Shown: positions 1-10,270 of the stretch, piece after piece
Layout: the number at the start of each line of letters is the position of its first letter
Position numbering within the stretch: the stretch's first letter is position 1
NCBI RefSeq assembly: GCF_037975245.1
Contig: NC_092562.1
Coordinates: forward strand, 9,527,001 to 9,591,000
Source: Apostichopus japonicus
Taxonomy: Eukaryota; Echinodermata; Holothuroidea; Aspidochirotida; Stichopodidae
Reading direction: 5' to 3'
Length of the DNA: 64,000 nucleotides
Position numbers and translations under genes: made by a program
The notes under the pieces: model-generated
The model's input: the letters and a program-made list of their open reading frames with translations, nothing else
What the model was told of the DNA's origin: nothing
Databases searched by the model: none

Positions 1-1077
1 TGTGACATTTGCAAACATAAATGTTCTCTGCTGTGGGTTGAAATGAACATAGCATTTTGCATAAAACTGGCTGACTAAACAGAGTACTGCTGGGTTGTGG
101 TTGTAAACTTTGTATGTTCTCAAGTTTGCTATCGTCTACCACATGTTGTATTAACTTGTCAGATTGGTGTGGAGGGGTAGTAGACATATTATGATATTGA
201 CAGTATTGTGTGTGCTGACTTTGCTTAGTAATTAAAATAGAAAAACACGGAAAGTAACGTTACAAGTAGTTGCATATACTTAATGTTTTTTGAGCACTAC
301 AGATCCAAGATTGTTTGCAGATAATAAGTATTATAGAAGAAATGGATCAAAAAAGGTTAATATGTGAGATATGTGGATTAACGGTTAGTGACGTTCCCCA
401 TACATTGGATTAGAATGGAGTAATAAGATCAAACACATGGGTGGTGATGGTAAGGATTTCTTTCGCAAGAGAGAGAGTATAAGTGTAAGGTTAATATGTG
501 AGAGATGAGGATCTCAAGGTTAGTGATGTTTCCCGTACAATGGATTGTAACAAGTTATTGGAATATATATATGTAAGTGGTGAGGGTGACATTTCCTTTC
601 CGGATTGTGACATCAATCAAGTGTTGGAGAGAAAAATAAGAACTAAATTTTAATTGTGCTGTGAAAGGAGATAATGTGATCAATGAAACATGAGAGACTG
701 GCCTCATCACTGGTCCAGACAAAGAAACTGTCATCAATATAATGCCACCAGATCAGAGGATGGCAGGTTGCATAAACATATGTCATATGAAATATATATC
801 ATATGAACATGAGCTTATTTATGCATCACATTAATAGATTTGTCTGTTTACAGTGATGCTACTACCTGTTGTAATAAGGCAGGTTAAATTTATAGATAAT
901 ATGATTAAAATATATATTACGAACTAAATCTTTTAAGGTTTGGGCTTACCAATCTGTGGAGTGATTAGCATATTATTCAGAATTTAAATGTTAAGCAAAT
1001 TGGCTAATAGGTTTTCATTAGAAAACAAGATAGACTATTGGTGTTTCAAATCTTGATTGTTCATTATTTCTTTACAG
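1..1077 (+). other. Intron of locus A, partial SRCR repeat unit
   Basis: This is the 3' part of an exon+intron repeat unit whose own exon lies left of the window. It matches introns upstream of the exons at 2675, 29190, 31017, 32847, 38499 and 40331, including the block around 840-1000 (a 'gatgctactacctgttgt' motif, then AT-rich DNA) and the pyrimidine-rich acceptor ending in 'tttacag' at 1071-1077. From 342 to about 770 it holds a decayed reading frame listed separately. I see no other gene. Confidence 0.7.
342..770 (+). pseudogene. Decayed reading frame with CxxC motif, unit copy a
   Basis: From the ATG at 342 the sequence reads MDQKRLICEICGLTVSDVP and then TLD and a stop. The frame is broken several times but related text continues to about 770. 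The CEIC motif looks like half of a zinc-binding site. Related sequence recurs near 2043, 28530, 30360, 32205, 37860 and 39690, always on the + strand a few hundred bases before an SRCR exon. In other copies the second Cys region reads C-E-R-stop. I do not recognise the family. It could be an old transposon-borne or captured gene duplicated passively with the SRCR unit. Confidence 0.45.
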
Positions 1078-1407
1078 AGGAAGGTTCCATTCGTCTTGCT
1101 AGGGGTACTGAGACAGCTGGACGTGTCGAGATCTTCCTAAATGGAGAATGGGGCACTGTCTGTGATGATGCATGGGACATTAATGATGCTAATGTAGTAT
1201 GCAATCAGTTAGGATTCCCTGGGGCCTTAGGTTATCGTTCTGGTGCATCATTTGGTGAGGGAACCGGAGAAATCCATCTGGATGATGTTGGATGCGGTGG
1301 CGATGAAACTGAATTGTTGAGATGTAATTATAGTGCCATTGACAATTGTAATCATGGTGAAGATGCTGGTGTTATCTGTCGACTTACTTCAGACGAATCT
1401 ACGCCAG
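1078..1407 (+). CDS. SRCR domain exon, locus A
   Basis: This 330-bp exon encodes one SRCR domain (110 codons). The acceptor is 'tttacag' at 1071-1077 and the donor is CAG|GTTTGG at 1408. It reads [20 protein letters not shown], then [43 protein letters not shown] and DAGVIC. The six cysteines match C2, C3, C5, C6, C7 and C8 of the family, with C1 and C4 absent, which is the group A set. The tail SDESTPG is a short linker. Residues before FGEG (PGALGYRSGAS) are shared with the 31017 exon and differ from the ESR class of other exons. The second Gly of the usual LAGG is Arg here. Both splice phases are 1. Confidence 0.9.
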
Positions 1408-2674
1408 GTTTGGGTGTTTTTCATTCCTTCATGAGAGCAAACTGGCGTAAATGTTAATCCATTGTTTAAAAATTCAATCAAAACATTTTCCTTTAAGTTT
1501 AAATATTCACAACATAGTATCGTTTGATGCCATTAAAGAACCATTTTTTGTTGACAAATTTGTAACACATATAAGCATGTCATTTTGTGGTCATCAGTGA
1601 TTATTTTTTCGTGTTTCATCTAAGGAACTGAGCTAATGAGTTAATGAACGACGGCTTTTTTAAGGGTAAGGGTAGGTCCTACTGTAAATTCCACGGTATG
1701 GTAGCATTTCTACATTATCTTACCTTAAAATATATAAAAAGTTATGTTTAATCCCCTCCCCCTCCCATCCCCCAGCTGTGAAATTATTTCCAAAACTTAA
1801 GAAACACTTTTCCATCTGATATCAATGAGCTGTCTACCCAGGCATAACTTAACAGCTCCCGTGAGGCTCTGGACCTTGTTAGTTTCCTTGCAAATGTTTC
1901 TTTCCTCACGAATGATTTAGGAGAGGAGAGTAATGTTTTTAGGGGAGGAAACTAACATTTTTAGGAGAAGAAACAAACGGGTCCGGGAATTAATTGCCCT
2001 CTATTTAATGAAAATTAAATCTGCAGTATCTGGTGAAGATGAATAGAAGAAATAGATAATGAAAGGTTAATATGTGAGAGATGAAGATTTCAAGGTTAGT
2101 GACGGTCCCCGTACAATGGATTGGAATGTCTTATTGGCATATATATGTAGGTGGTGATGGTGAAATTTCTTTCCGGATAGTGACATCAAGCAAGTGTTGG
2201 AGGGAAAAATCAGAAGTAAACTTAATTGTGCTGTGAAGGAGATAATGTGATCAATGAAGCATGAGAGACTCGTCTCATTACTGGTCCAGACTAAGAAACT
2301 GTCATAAACCTAATGTCACCAGATCGGAGAATGGCAGGGTACAGCAAGAATCATCATTCTTCAAGCCTAAAACTTATGACATATATTTAATATGAGCATG
2401 AGCTTATTCATGCATAACTATTAATAATTTGTCTGTTAAAAGGGATGCTACTACCTGCTGTGTTATCAGGCAGATGAGTTTATAGATACTATTATTAAAA
2501 AATATATATATATTACTAGCTAAATCTTTCAGAGTCCGGGTTGACGTATTGGAGTGGCATTCATCCAGAAAAAAAATAAGTTCTCACGTTAAGCAAGTTT
2601 GCTAATTGTTTTGCATTATAAAGCAAAGATAGACTATTATTGTAGTAAATCTCGATTGTTATTATTCTCTACAG
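1408..2674 (+). other. Intron between SRCR exons, locus A
   Basis: This intron is homologous to those of the 1.83-kb array at 29190-41400 but shorter: exon-to-exon spacing is 1597 bp. It starts with the block shared after every array exon (a palindrome-like 'ggcctgctggcc' relative, then 'aaatgttaatcca') and ends in an AT-rich stretch with the acceptor 'ctctacag' (2667-2674). A decayed copy of the CxxC reading frame lies at about 2043-2370. The fossil SRCR half-exon seen in the array introns is not recognisable here. Confidence 0.65.
2043..2370 (+). pseudogene. Decayed reading frame, unit copy b
   Basis: This is colinear with the decayed frame at 342-770. It contains the 'aaaggttaatatgtgagagatga' type start, the 'ggtgacatttcctttccgga' related block, and the block encoding the equivalent of GPDKE...QYNATRSEDG. 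Stops and small indels interrupt it. The function of the parent protein is unknown. Confidence 0.4.
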
Positions 2675-3004
2675 AGGAAGGCTCCATTCGTCTTGCTGGA
2701 GGTAATGAGACAGCTGGACGTGTTGAGATCTTCCTAAATGAAGAATGGGGCACTGTATGTGATGATGCATGGGACATTCATGATGCTAATGTAGTTTGCA
2801 TTCAGTTAGGCTTCGTTCGAGCCCTAGAATCTCGTGAAGGTGCAGCATTTGGTGAGGGAACCGGAGAAATCCATCTGGATGATGTTGGATGCAGTGGCGA
2901 TGAATCTGAATTGTTGAGCTGTTCTTATAGTAGCATCGACAATTGTAATCATTTTGAAGATGCTGGTGTCATCTGTCAACTTACTTCAATCGAACCTACG
3001 ACAG
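2675..3004 (+). CDS. SRCR domain exon, locus A
   Basis: This is a 330-bp exon, phase 1 at both ends, with acceptor 'ctctacag' ending at 2674 and donor ACAG|GTTTGG at 3005. It encodes [86 protein letters not shown] and the linker QLTSIEPTTG. The six cysteines of a group A type SRCR domain are all present. The first codon is completed by the last base of the 1078 exon (G+AG = Glu). It belongs to the ESR sequence class together with exons 32847, 38499 and 40331. Confidence 0.9.
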
Positions 3005-3863
3005 GTTTGGGGTTTTCATTCCTTCGTGAGGGCCTACCGGCCTAAATGTTAATCCATTGTTTAAAAATTCAATCAACACATTTTCCTTTAAGTTAATATT
3101 AACAACGGAGTATCGATGGATGCCATTATAGCCCAGATTAAATTGTGGAGCCATTAATAAATGCTACATTTGCAAGCATAAATGGTCTATGCTGTGGTTT
3201 GCAATATAGAGAGCGTTTTGGTCACATTTGTTCATCATGCTTTGTTATTTTGCTGTTGGTGTTGATGTAACAGCAATTTTTCAGGAAATCTCTCGCAGTA
3301 ACAGCAATAACTTCATTTCCATTTTTCATTACCGGCTTTAGCTTTTCCCATAGTGTCCTCACATTAATGTGGCAAGCCTATATCAATCAAGCATTTTTTT
3401 TAAATTTAATTTTCTCTTTTGACTGCAAACACATGAAGCAATGTTTAAGGGCTATTGTTATCTCAGATAAGGGACCAGTTTGCTGAAACAGAGTGGCTAG
3501 TAAAGAAATATATTACTGTGAATAGAGAATGCTGTCCACTGTGTACTGACATTTTAGAAACAAATCTTTCATTTGTTTTACATTTCATCATACACATAAT
3601 AGTTATTTGAGTAGTAGCTACCAAATGGTATTGTTTTTCCTAAACATTTATCAAATTGAAACTTAAGATTCATCTTTTTGGGGGAAATCCACATAACAGA
3701 GGAGTTGTTATGGTACATGAACAATCTGTCTCGCTTTTGTATCTTGAGATTCCAATCAATGGGAAATTTACATAAAAGAAGATTTGTTATTAAAATTGTA
3801 AAATCTTTCTTGATCCTTTGAAAAGGTAACAATGGTTCCTAGACATTTTGCTTTCCAATTCAG
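3005..3863 (+). other. Intron, locus A
   Basis: The first 100 bp match the post-exon block of the 1.83-kb array. From about 3120 it switches to a different repeat family shared with 5030-5370: a block with 'ccattaataaatgctacatt', 'catcatgctttgttattttgctg' relatives and 'cagcaataacttcatttcca' relatives. This marks the start of the second kind of tandem unit in locus A (exons 3864 and 5373). I see no gene in it; a minus-strand open stretch at 3578-3832 has no recognisable features. Confidence 0.6.
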
Positions 3864-4202
3864 ATGAAGGGGCAGTTCGTCTCAATGGAGGAAACGAAAC
3901 AGCTGGCCGGGTTGAGATTTATCGTCATGGAGAGTGGGGCACAGTGTGTGATGATTACTGGGGCATCAGCGATGCTGCAGTGGTATGTCGTCAGTTGGGA
4001 TTCACAGGAGTCATCGCAGCTCCGCGTGTTGCTTCATTTGGTGAAGGCTCTGGGGAAATCCACATGGACGACGTGGCATGCACTGGTGGTGAAAGAAACC
4101 TTTTAAGCTGCGTACACATAGAAATAGACAATTGTGGTCATAATGAAGATGCAGGTGTAGTTTGTAGTACTGAACCACCTGCATCTCCTACACCTCCAGC
4201 AG
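3864..4202 (+). CDS. SRCR domain exon, locus A, Pro-rich tail
   Basis: This 339-bp exon is phase 1 at both ends, with acceptor 'ccaattcag' ending at 3863 and a strong donor CAG|GTGAGC at 4203. It encodes [91 protein letters not shown] and the linker STEPPASPTPPAG. All six group A cysteines are present. The Pro/Ser-rich linker is longer than in the array exons and probably spaces the domains. It is a close tandem duplicate of the 5373 exon (start-to-start 1509 bp). Confidence 0.9.
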
Positions 4203-5372
4203 GTGAGCTAATCTTCAAGTGAAGCCATTGGATCTATTCAATAGTTGTTTATCTTTCTTTTAACAATTTCATTTGATAAAGACTAATGTTAACTCAGGTA
4301 TTACACTGCACAGTAAGTGTTATAGTCATTTGTCATGCCTCAATCTGTATTCTTTTATGTGTTAGCCATTACCTCCTTGTCTCTGTCAACTCTGTTCATG
4401 CAAAACTTGATTATGCGATAATATGAGCATAACAAAGAATAGAGAGATCTCAAATTGATATTGCTGGTAGACAATGTAAATACTTATATTGAAGAAAAAA
4501 GTATTCCACATAGATAGCTGAAAGACCCATTTCATTATCCTGTCCCTATTTCTAGGTACAGATAATTGAATGCATCAATCTATTTTGACTGGCTAAATCA
4601 CTCCCCTTTGTAGTCAGGAAGTGGATCGCAGTCAATGTTCCATGATATCATCAGGATAGTCTTTATTACAAGATTCACTTTAGGCTTTAATTTGTCTATT
4701 GTAATTTATTTACTCTTGAAGCCTGATTAGAAATTTACTTAGCTGTCAATGTTCTCGGTAGTTTATTTTATTTGAAACATTATTAAAGATGATGAAAAAG
4801 ACATAGGCTACTCAGTTCAATGGGCATGATGACAACATGCACGCTGCTGTTTGCTAAATGCAATTTAAAGAATATTACCAAATTTAAAAACATATCTTTG
4901 TGATACAAACTGCTGTCAGGATATGGTTTGTATAAAAAAAATGTGTCAGCACTTCTCATAAGCAATCTCCTTTCGCCGGCAGGAGTTCCAGTTGGTCTCT
5001 GCTGTGTTGACATTTCTGTTTTACACCCTAACACAGATTAAACTGATGTGCCATTAATAAATTTTACATTTGCAAGTACAAATGGTCTCTGATGTGGCTT
5101 GCAATAAAAAGAGCATGTGTCACATTTGTTCATCATGCTTTGTTATTTTGCTGTCGGTGTCGATATAACAGTAATGTGTCAGGAAAGCTCTCATAGTAAC
5201 AGCAATAACTTCATTTCCATTTTTTAATCCCGACATTAGCTATTCCCATAGTTTCCTCACATTTATGTGGGAATTTACACAAAAAAGAAGATTTGTTATT
5301 AAACTTGTAAAATCTCTCTTGATTCTTTGAAAAGTTAAAAGTATTTACAAGACATTTTGCTTTCCAATTCAG
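4203..5372 (+). other. Intron, locus A
   Basis: The first part is homologous to the intron after the 5373 exon (5712-6000), and the last part (from about 5030) to 3130-3860. This identifies a tandem duplication of about 1.5 kb that created the 3864/5373 exon pair. It ends in the acceptor 'ccaattcag' (5364-5372). I see no gene; open stretches on the minus strand here show no domain or codon signal. Confidence 0.6.
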
Positions 5373-5711
5373 ATCAAGGGGCAGTTCGTCTCAGTGGAGG
5401 AAACGAAACAGCTGGTCGAGTTGAGATTTATCGTAACGGAGAGTGGGGCACAGTGTGTGATGATTACTGGGACCTCAGCGATGCTGAAGTTGTATGTCGT
5501 CAGTTGGGATTCACAGGAGTCATCTCAGCTCCTGGTGGTGCTTCATTTGGTGAAGGCTCTGGGGAAATTCACATGGACGACGTGGCATGCACTGGTGGTG
5601 AAAGAAACCTTTTAAGCTGCGTACACATAGAAATAGACAATTGTGGTCATAAAGAAGATGCAGGTGTAGTTTGTAGTACTGTACTACCTGCATATCCTGC
5701 ACCCCCAGCAG
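5373..5711 (+). CDS. SRCR domain exon, locus A, Pro-rich tail
   Basis: This is a 339-bp phase 1-1 exon with donor CAG|GTGAGC at 5712. It encodes [91 protein letters not shown] and the linker [13 protein letters not shown]. It is a tandem duplicate of the 3864 exon; the differences cluster in the strand before FGEG and in the linker. The six cysteines are intact. It joins in frame to the last exon at 9466 (G+AT = Asp). Confidence 0.9.
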
Positions 5712-6465
5712 GTGAGCTAATCTTTAAGTGAAGCCATTGGATCTATTCAATGGTTGTTTATCTTTATTTTAACAATTTCATTTGATAAAGATTAATGTTA
5801 ACTTAGGTATTACACTGCACAGTAAGTGTTATGGTCATTTGTCATGCCTCAGTCTGTATTCTTTCATGTGTTAGCAATTTACCTCCTGGTTTCTGTCAAC
5901 TCTGTCATGCAAAACTTCATTATTTGATAATGAGATCTCAAATTATATTGAAGAGAAAAGTATTCAACACTGATATCTGAAAGACCCATTTCATTATCCT
6001 GGCTGATCCAGTTGATATCTGCTGTGGTGACATTTTTTTCACACCCTAACACAGATAAAACTGCGATGAACAGATATTACATTTGTAGCATAAATATGTT
6101 CTGCTCTTTGTGTTGCAATTGTTTTCGTATCACCGTTCAAGCAAACATATTTCCCGCATCCACTTTTCCTTACGTCCTTTTTTTATTCCTTCATGAAGGC
6201 CTGCTGGCCTAAATGTTAATGCATTGCTTAAGAAAATGCAATCAAAACATGTTCCGTTAAGTTCTTAATAACAACCAGTTTCCATTAGCTAATGATCTGT
6301 GTGTTAGACTACGTAGTAAATATGTAAAGGATGTAAGGGTTATAATCCCCAGTGTGCCTTTAGTAGGAAGACAGATGAACACATAACAAATAAGAAACAG
6401 TAGCTGGCTAATTACACTATAGAGTGAATTATATTTGGACACTAGATTTCAACAGAAACAGATTC

Positions 6466-6468
<3 letters not shown>

Positions 6469-6531
<63 letters not shown>
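6469..6531. repeat. (TA)n microsatellite
   Basis: An uninterrupted alternating TA run of about 63 bp. It sits in the last intron of locus A. Confidence 0.98.
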
Positions 6532-6533
<2 letters not shown>

Positions 6534-6867
6534 GAAAAGTCCAATATGTTAAGCATAGAATCTGAATATTCAATATTTATTCTAACATGTGTAGGAGAGG
6601 ATTGAAACTGTGGGGTCCAGTTTTAATTAAAAAGAAAGGAATTATTTAAATTACAGTTTTGCTCGAAGGCACAAAGATGGACCACCTACCAGATCAAACC
6701 TGTGTCTGAGTTTTGTGCCTTGTCAGATTTATGTACCATGCTCATTGCTGATCTCTGAAGTCATTGTGGGGTAGGAAACCTGACTTTAAATAGAAAAAAG
6801 AGTTATCAGAGCCTGTGAGTGCTGAGAGTAATCAACACAGGCTACACTAAAGAGTTTTCTTCAGCCC

Positions 6868-7562
6868 TTGGCTATCAGGCAAATAGAAAGTCACTCCAGT
6901 TTCTACTGTCCAAGCACAATCACAATCCCTAGTGAAAGAGAGTACCGATCTTCTAGCCAAAAGAACAGAGTAGTTCAACCATCTGAGAACCAGGTCCCAT
7001 TCATATCGCCCTTCTTCCTGACACAGAAGAAAGGGACAGACCTCTCAATATTGAACCCAAAACTACTGAACGAACAGTTCATCCGAAGATTTCCGGATGG
7101 ATCCCCTAGTCTGATCATTCGGATTCTGGAAGAAGAGATGTGAGTTACCATTTTTGGCCTCAAAGATGCCTAACTACATGAGTCAATTAGGTTAGAGGAC
7201 CAGAAGTTCCTGGCCTCCAACTACCAAGACGTCAACTATCAGTTTGTCACCCTCCTGTTTGGACTGTTGACAGTGGCAAGGTTTTTTTAACCAGAGTAAC
7301 CAGAGTGGTACTAGACTAGCTGCAGAAAATAGGCACAACTCTCTAGACCTAACTAGACGACTGGCTAATTGTTGGTAAAGTCAGAACAGGACTTTGAAAA
7401 AATATAACCCCACTGTTGCCCTGCTTGAAATTTAAGACTAAATAACTTTAAAAAATGGTCCTTAACTTCCTCTCAGAATCTGCCCCACCTTAAAGTGGTG
7501 CTGAACTTAACTAGATGTTGGATTCTTCCGATTGAAGGGAGAATAGACACCCCAGATAGATT
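6868..7562 (+). mobile_element. Decayed DIRS/Gypsy-like reverse transcriptase
   Basis: The sequence reads, across several stops and frameshifts, in the order expected for a retrotransposon reverse transcriptase. PFFLTQKKGTD and LNPKLLNEQFIRRF lie at about 7000-7090, LEDQKFLASNYQDVNYQFVT at about 7190-7250, and an LDDW motif (the catalytic Asp pair) at about 7353-7364, followed by a KSEQDFEK-like stretch. The order and the LDDW form resemble DIRS-type elements, with Gypsy as the alternative. No termini, RNase H or integrase/recombinase can be seen. It ends where the segmental duplication begins. Confidence 0.6.
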
Positions 7563-9239
7563 GCTACTGGATGAGATATTTACAAGTTAAGGTAGACGTA
7601 ATGAATTGTATCACAGCTCAAGTTTGTCTGTGGTAGTGTCTGTCAATGAGTGGCTCTTACTGGAACCTGTTTGGGGCTTCTGGACTAGACTAGGGATGTA
7701 TGTCTGAAAGTCTGTAAAGCTTATAAATGGCAACTTAAAGTAAAAAATTAATTTGATGCGATATAAACTGTTAAAAACTTTGTCATCAGATTACGATGTA
7801 TCTCAATACGACCATTAACTTTGGAGAAATGTCTCTTTAATCATTTGACACTAATCAAGTGTTTGGTCTACTTTTTAATATTACAGAGACCATTAATTAG
7901 GTCAATTCTTCAGATTTAACAAAAAATTCAATAGGAAAGCTTTATAGTTTGCAATAACATGTTTACAATGCCAAGGTCATATGATATCCATGGTTATAAA
8001 AGTTTAGTAAAAGAGCAATTCAAGTTTCTAGCTCAGCTGAAAACTTTCAGCTGAGCTGTAGCGATCGCGCGAATTCTACAGAAATTCTGTCACTTTTTGT
8101 TACCGTGTTTGAATGACTGCCATTCTGTCATTCAGTTTGGCTGAAATTTCATCAGTAGGTTGTGAGAGTTAAATTTTCATACATGGGGTCTTATTGTAAG
8201 GTAACGAGAGGTCATTTTTTAAGAAAAACGTAGCACATGCTACTCCTAGAGTTTTTGTCCAAATCTGCTGAAATGTGGAGCTAACATTTGCATGGTGGTG
8301 AAACAAAAGTGTTCAAGAAAATCTTTTGGTTGTCTTGTGAGGGCTCAAAACAGGGATTTCTATAGAGTTGTCAGTTATAATGAAATGTAGGCCAGAAATC
8401 ATGTGCAGTGATTATGTTTATTTTAATAGAGGTAGCAAAATGTCTTCCATCTAAAGTTTTCGTGTTATTTTGGAAAATAATTCCAACGTTGGTGACTGGA
8501 TCGGATCAAGTCAAATATTTACTTGTTATTAAGGCTGTCCTCTGTAGTTCGATGTCATTAACTGTAAAAGGACTGCTTGGGAGATTTGCACTTTGAACTT
8601 TCAATAGTTTGTGTGTGGAATACCACATGTGAGAATAATGTATATTGTTGGAGCTGATTCCGACTTCTGCTCTTTGACGTTTCTCTGTGGTACGTCGATT
8701 GTACACACGTTGCAGGTCATGCATTATTGTGTGGGTGCCACTTTGAAGAGCAGTTTTTGGTCAGCACAATTCAACAGTAATATCTACAACACTTAGGAAT
8801 ATTTTGTTACATTTTGTTCTATTATTGCATGAACAAAACTACTACTGTTGGGCCTTTGCAATAGGGCAAAGTTTATCCCTAGTAATATGTACATCAATCT
8901 ACTACATAAAATAAGTTCATGTGTTTTCACTTTTGAAATTTTTTCACCTTTGAAGGAATACATTTTTCTAACATTGCAACAAACTATGTCTGCTAAGAAG
9001 AAGCAAAAGTCAAGGAAACAATGAGATATGAGGAAAGGAAATGACACCGTTATCCTGCTAATATCTTATATTTTCACTCAAATAAATAGATTAACTTTTC
9101 AGAAATATTGCCATCAGAACAAATTTCTCAAATAGAAGCTAAATGAGATTTATTAGAATGGATACAAGAAGGAATTATTGTTGACATGTAGGCGTGCAGA
9201 GGGGTTCCAGCATTATCATCATCATCAAGTTAGATTTAA

Positions 9240-9345
9240 AGGAGTATTCCTGAGATTTAGCATATTATAAACCTGAATGTCTCGAAAACTAGAACAACTA
9301 TAGAAACATTATTACCACTCAAAGTTAATCTTTTGTCTTAAACTA
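9240..9345 (+). mobile_element. Half of a TTAA-flanked MITE
   Basis: After TTAA (9236-9239) the sequence starts AGGAGTATTCCTGAG and continues through the 'tctcgaaaact' and 'ctatagaaacattatta' blocks. The reverse complement of 14507-14650 shows the same order of blocks, so both belong to one family of short inverted-terminal elements. The right terminus is not recognisable here. The same remnant occurs in copy 2 near 44375-44465. Confidence 0.5.
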
Positions 9346-9465
9346 TGACATGTCACAACTAAAACTCTCATCCCTGTGACAATTAGAATGACGTATTAAT
9401 AAAGTTAAATGAAATAGATTCATATGAAATATTGAATGACTGGTATGATCTGTTTGATATTTCAG

Positions 9466-9788
9466 ATGAGGGCGAACTGCGACTGGCAGATGAAGGAGCC
9501 TATAACGAGGGAAGGCTATTAGTGTACCTCAATGGTCAGTGGGGAACCGTCTGTGATGACGGTTTCACAGAGAGAAATGGCAACATTGCCTGTAAGCAGC
9601 TTGGGTTTGATGGAGTGGTCTCATTTAGCAGCAGCCAAGGGGGAGACTTCTCTCTCCCCATCAACATGGACGATGTAACATGTACCGGACGGGAGGAACG
9701 ACTGATAGATTGCCCGCACACTACCACATCTAATTGCATACATAATGAAGATGTGAGGCTGGTCTGTTCTGCACTCAGTCTGCCATAA
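9466..9788 (+). CDS. Terminal SRCR exon of locus A, with stop codon
   Basis: The coding part is 323 bp, from the acceptor 'gatatttcag' (ends 9465) to TAA at 9786-9788. It encodes [83 protein letters not shown] and SALSLP, then stop. The six cysteines are intact. The protein ends seven residues after C8, so there is no membrane anchor: the product is probably secreted. The duplicate at 44589-44911 has lost its acceptor and gained a nonsense codon, so this is the only functional terminator exon visible. Confidence 0.9.
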
Positions 9789-10270
9789 ATTACCACATGG
9801 CAGCTACATGAAGAGAAGTTTGGACAAAGGTGTTTTAACTTGTCTGGAATTTTCTCCTTTTTTTAAGTAGTTGCCAAATAAGTATGGTATTAAAATGATA
9901 CCACTTGAGCATAGTTTGTTGAAGAAGACTGAAATTTACCCAAATGCATTCAAATTTACCAGGAGACTTATATTTGGAATAGACATTTTATATGCTAACA
10001 TCTTCATCAAACTTCATCATCGTTAAATCAAACTCACAGCTGAAGGATTTAACCTTTAAAGCTCTTCATTCTTCCAAAAAAGTATCACTACCATTATTCA
10101 GCATAACCATGTCAGGTTTATTTCATTTATTTTTTTCTTTAATTTCTTTTTTCTTTTAATTTCATTTAGGCCACTGGCTCTGGGTAGTCACCATTCTTGG
10201 TTGTCACCAAAGGAAACAAATTAGGTGCAAGTAAATGTAGTTTGATATGAATAAACTATAAAACATGTGA
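9789..10270 (+). other. Probable 3' UTR of locus A
   Basis: Noncoding sequence follows the stop codon and runs to a canonical AATAAA at 10250-10255, with GT-rich DNA shortly downstream ('ttacgtttgtgtctc'). It is conserved in copy 2 (44912-45860), where about 370 extra bases occur near 45143-45515. Confidence 0.6.
10250..10255 (+). terminator. Poly(A) signal AATAAA
   Basis: Canonical hexamer about 460 bp after the stop of the terminal exon, with a T/GT-rich element 20-30 bp downstream. A second AATAAA lies at 10316-10321. In copy 2 the first hexamer is changed to AATATA (45841-45846). Confidence 0.6.

Larger units (their letters stand above)
5712..9465 (+). other. Long last intron of locus A
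   Basis: From left to right: 5712-6010 repeats the intron after exon 3864. 6010-6290 is a truncated mosaic of both unit types without an SRCR exon. 6469-6531 is a (TA)n microsatellite. 6868-7560 is a reverse-transcriptase fossil. From about 7563 the sequence is the left part of the segmental duplication that recurs from about 42270. A TTAA-flanked repeat half lies at 9240-9345. The acceptor is 'gatatttcag' at 9456-9465. I see no independent host gene. Confidence 0.6.
1..10270 (+). other. Locus A: 3' part of a tandem-SRCR gene
   Basis: Five consecutive exons (1078-1407, 2675-3004, 3864-4202, 5373-5711, 9466-9788) can be spliced in one frame. Each internal exon starts with two bases of a split codon and ends with one, so junctions read GAG or GAT (Glu or Asp). 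The last exon ends in TAA directly after its SRCR domain, so the visible product is five SRCR domains with short Pro/Thr/Ser linkers and no transmembrane segment, hence probably secreted. The 5' end is outside the window. SRCR proteins bind microbial or endogenous ligands; an immune role here is inferred from the family. Confidence 0.8.

Noticed and set aside
1038-1077. Start of an SRCR protein inside the intron (in-frame upstream codons)
   Set aside because: The upstream residues translate the polypyrimidine tract and acceptor; the splice phase matches the other exons.
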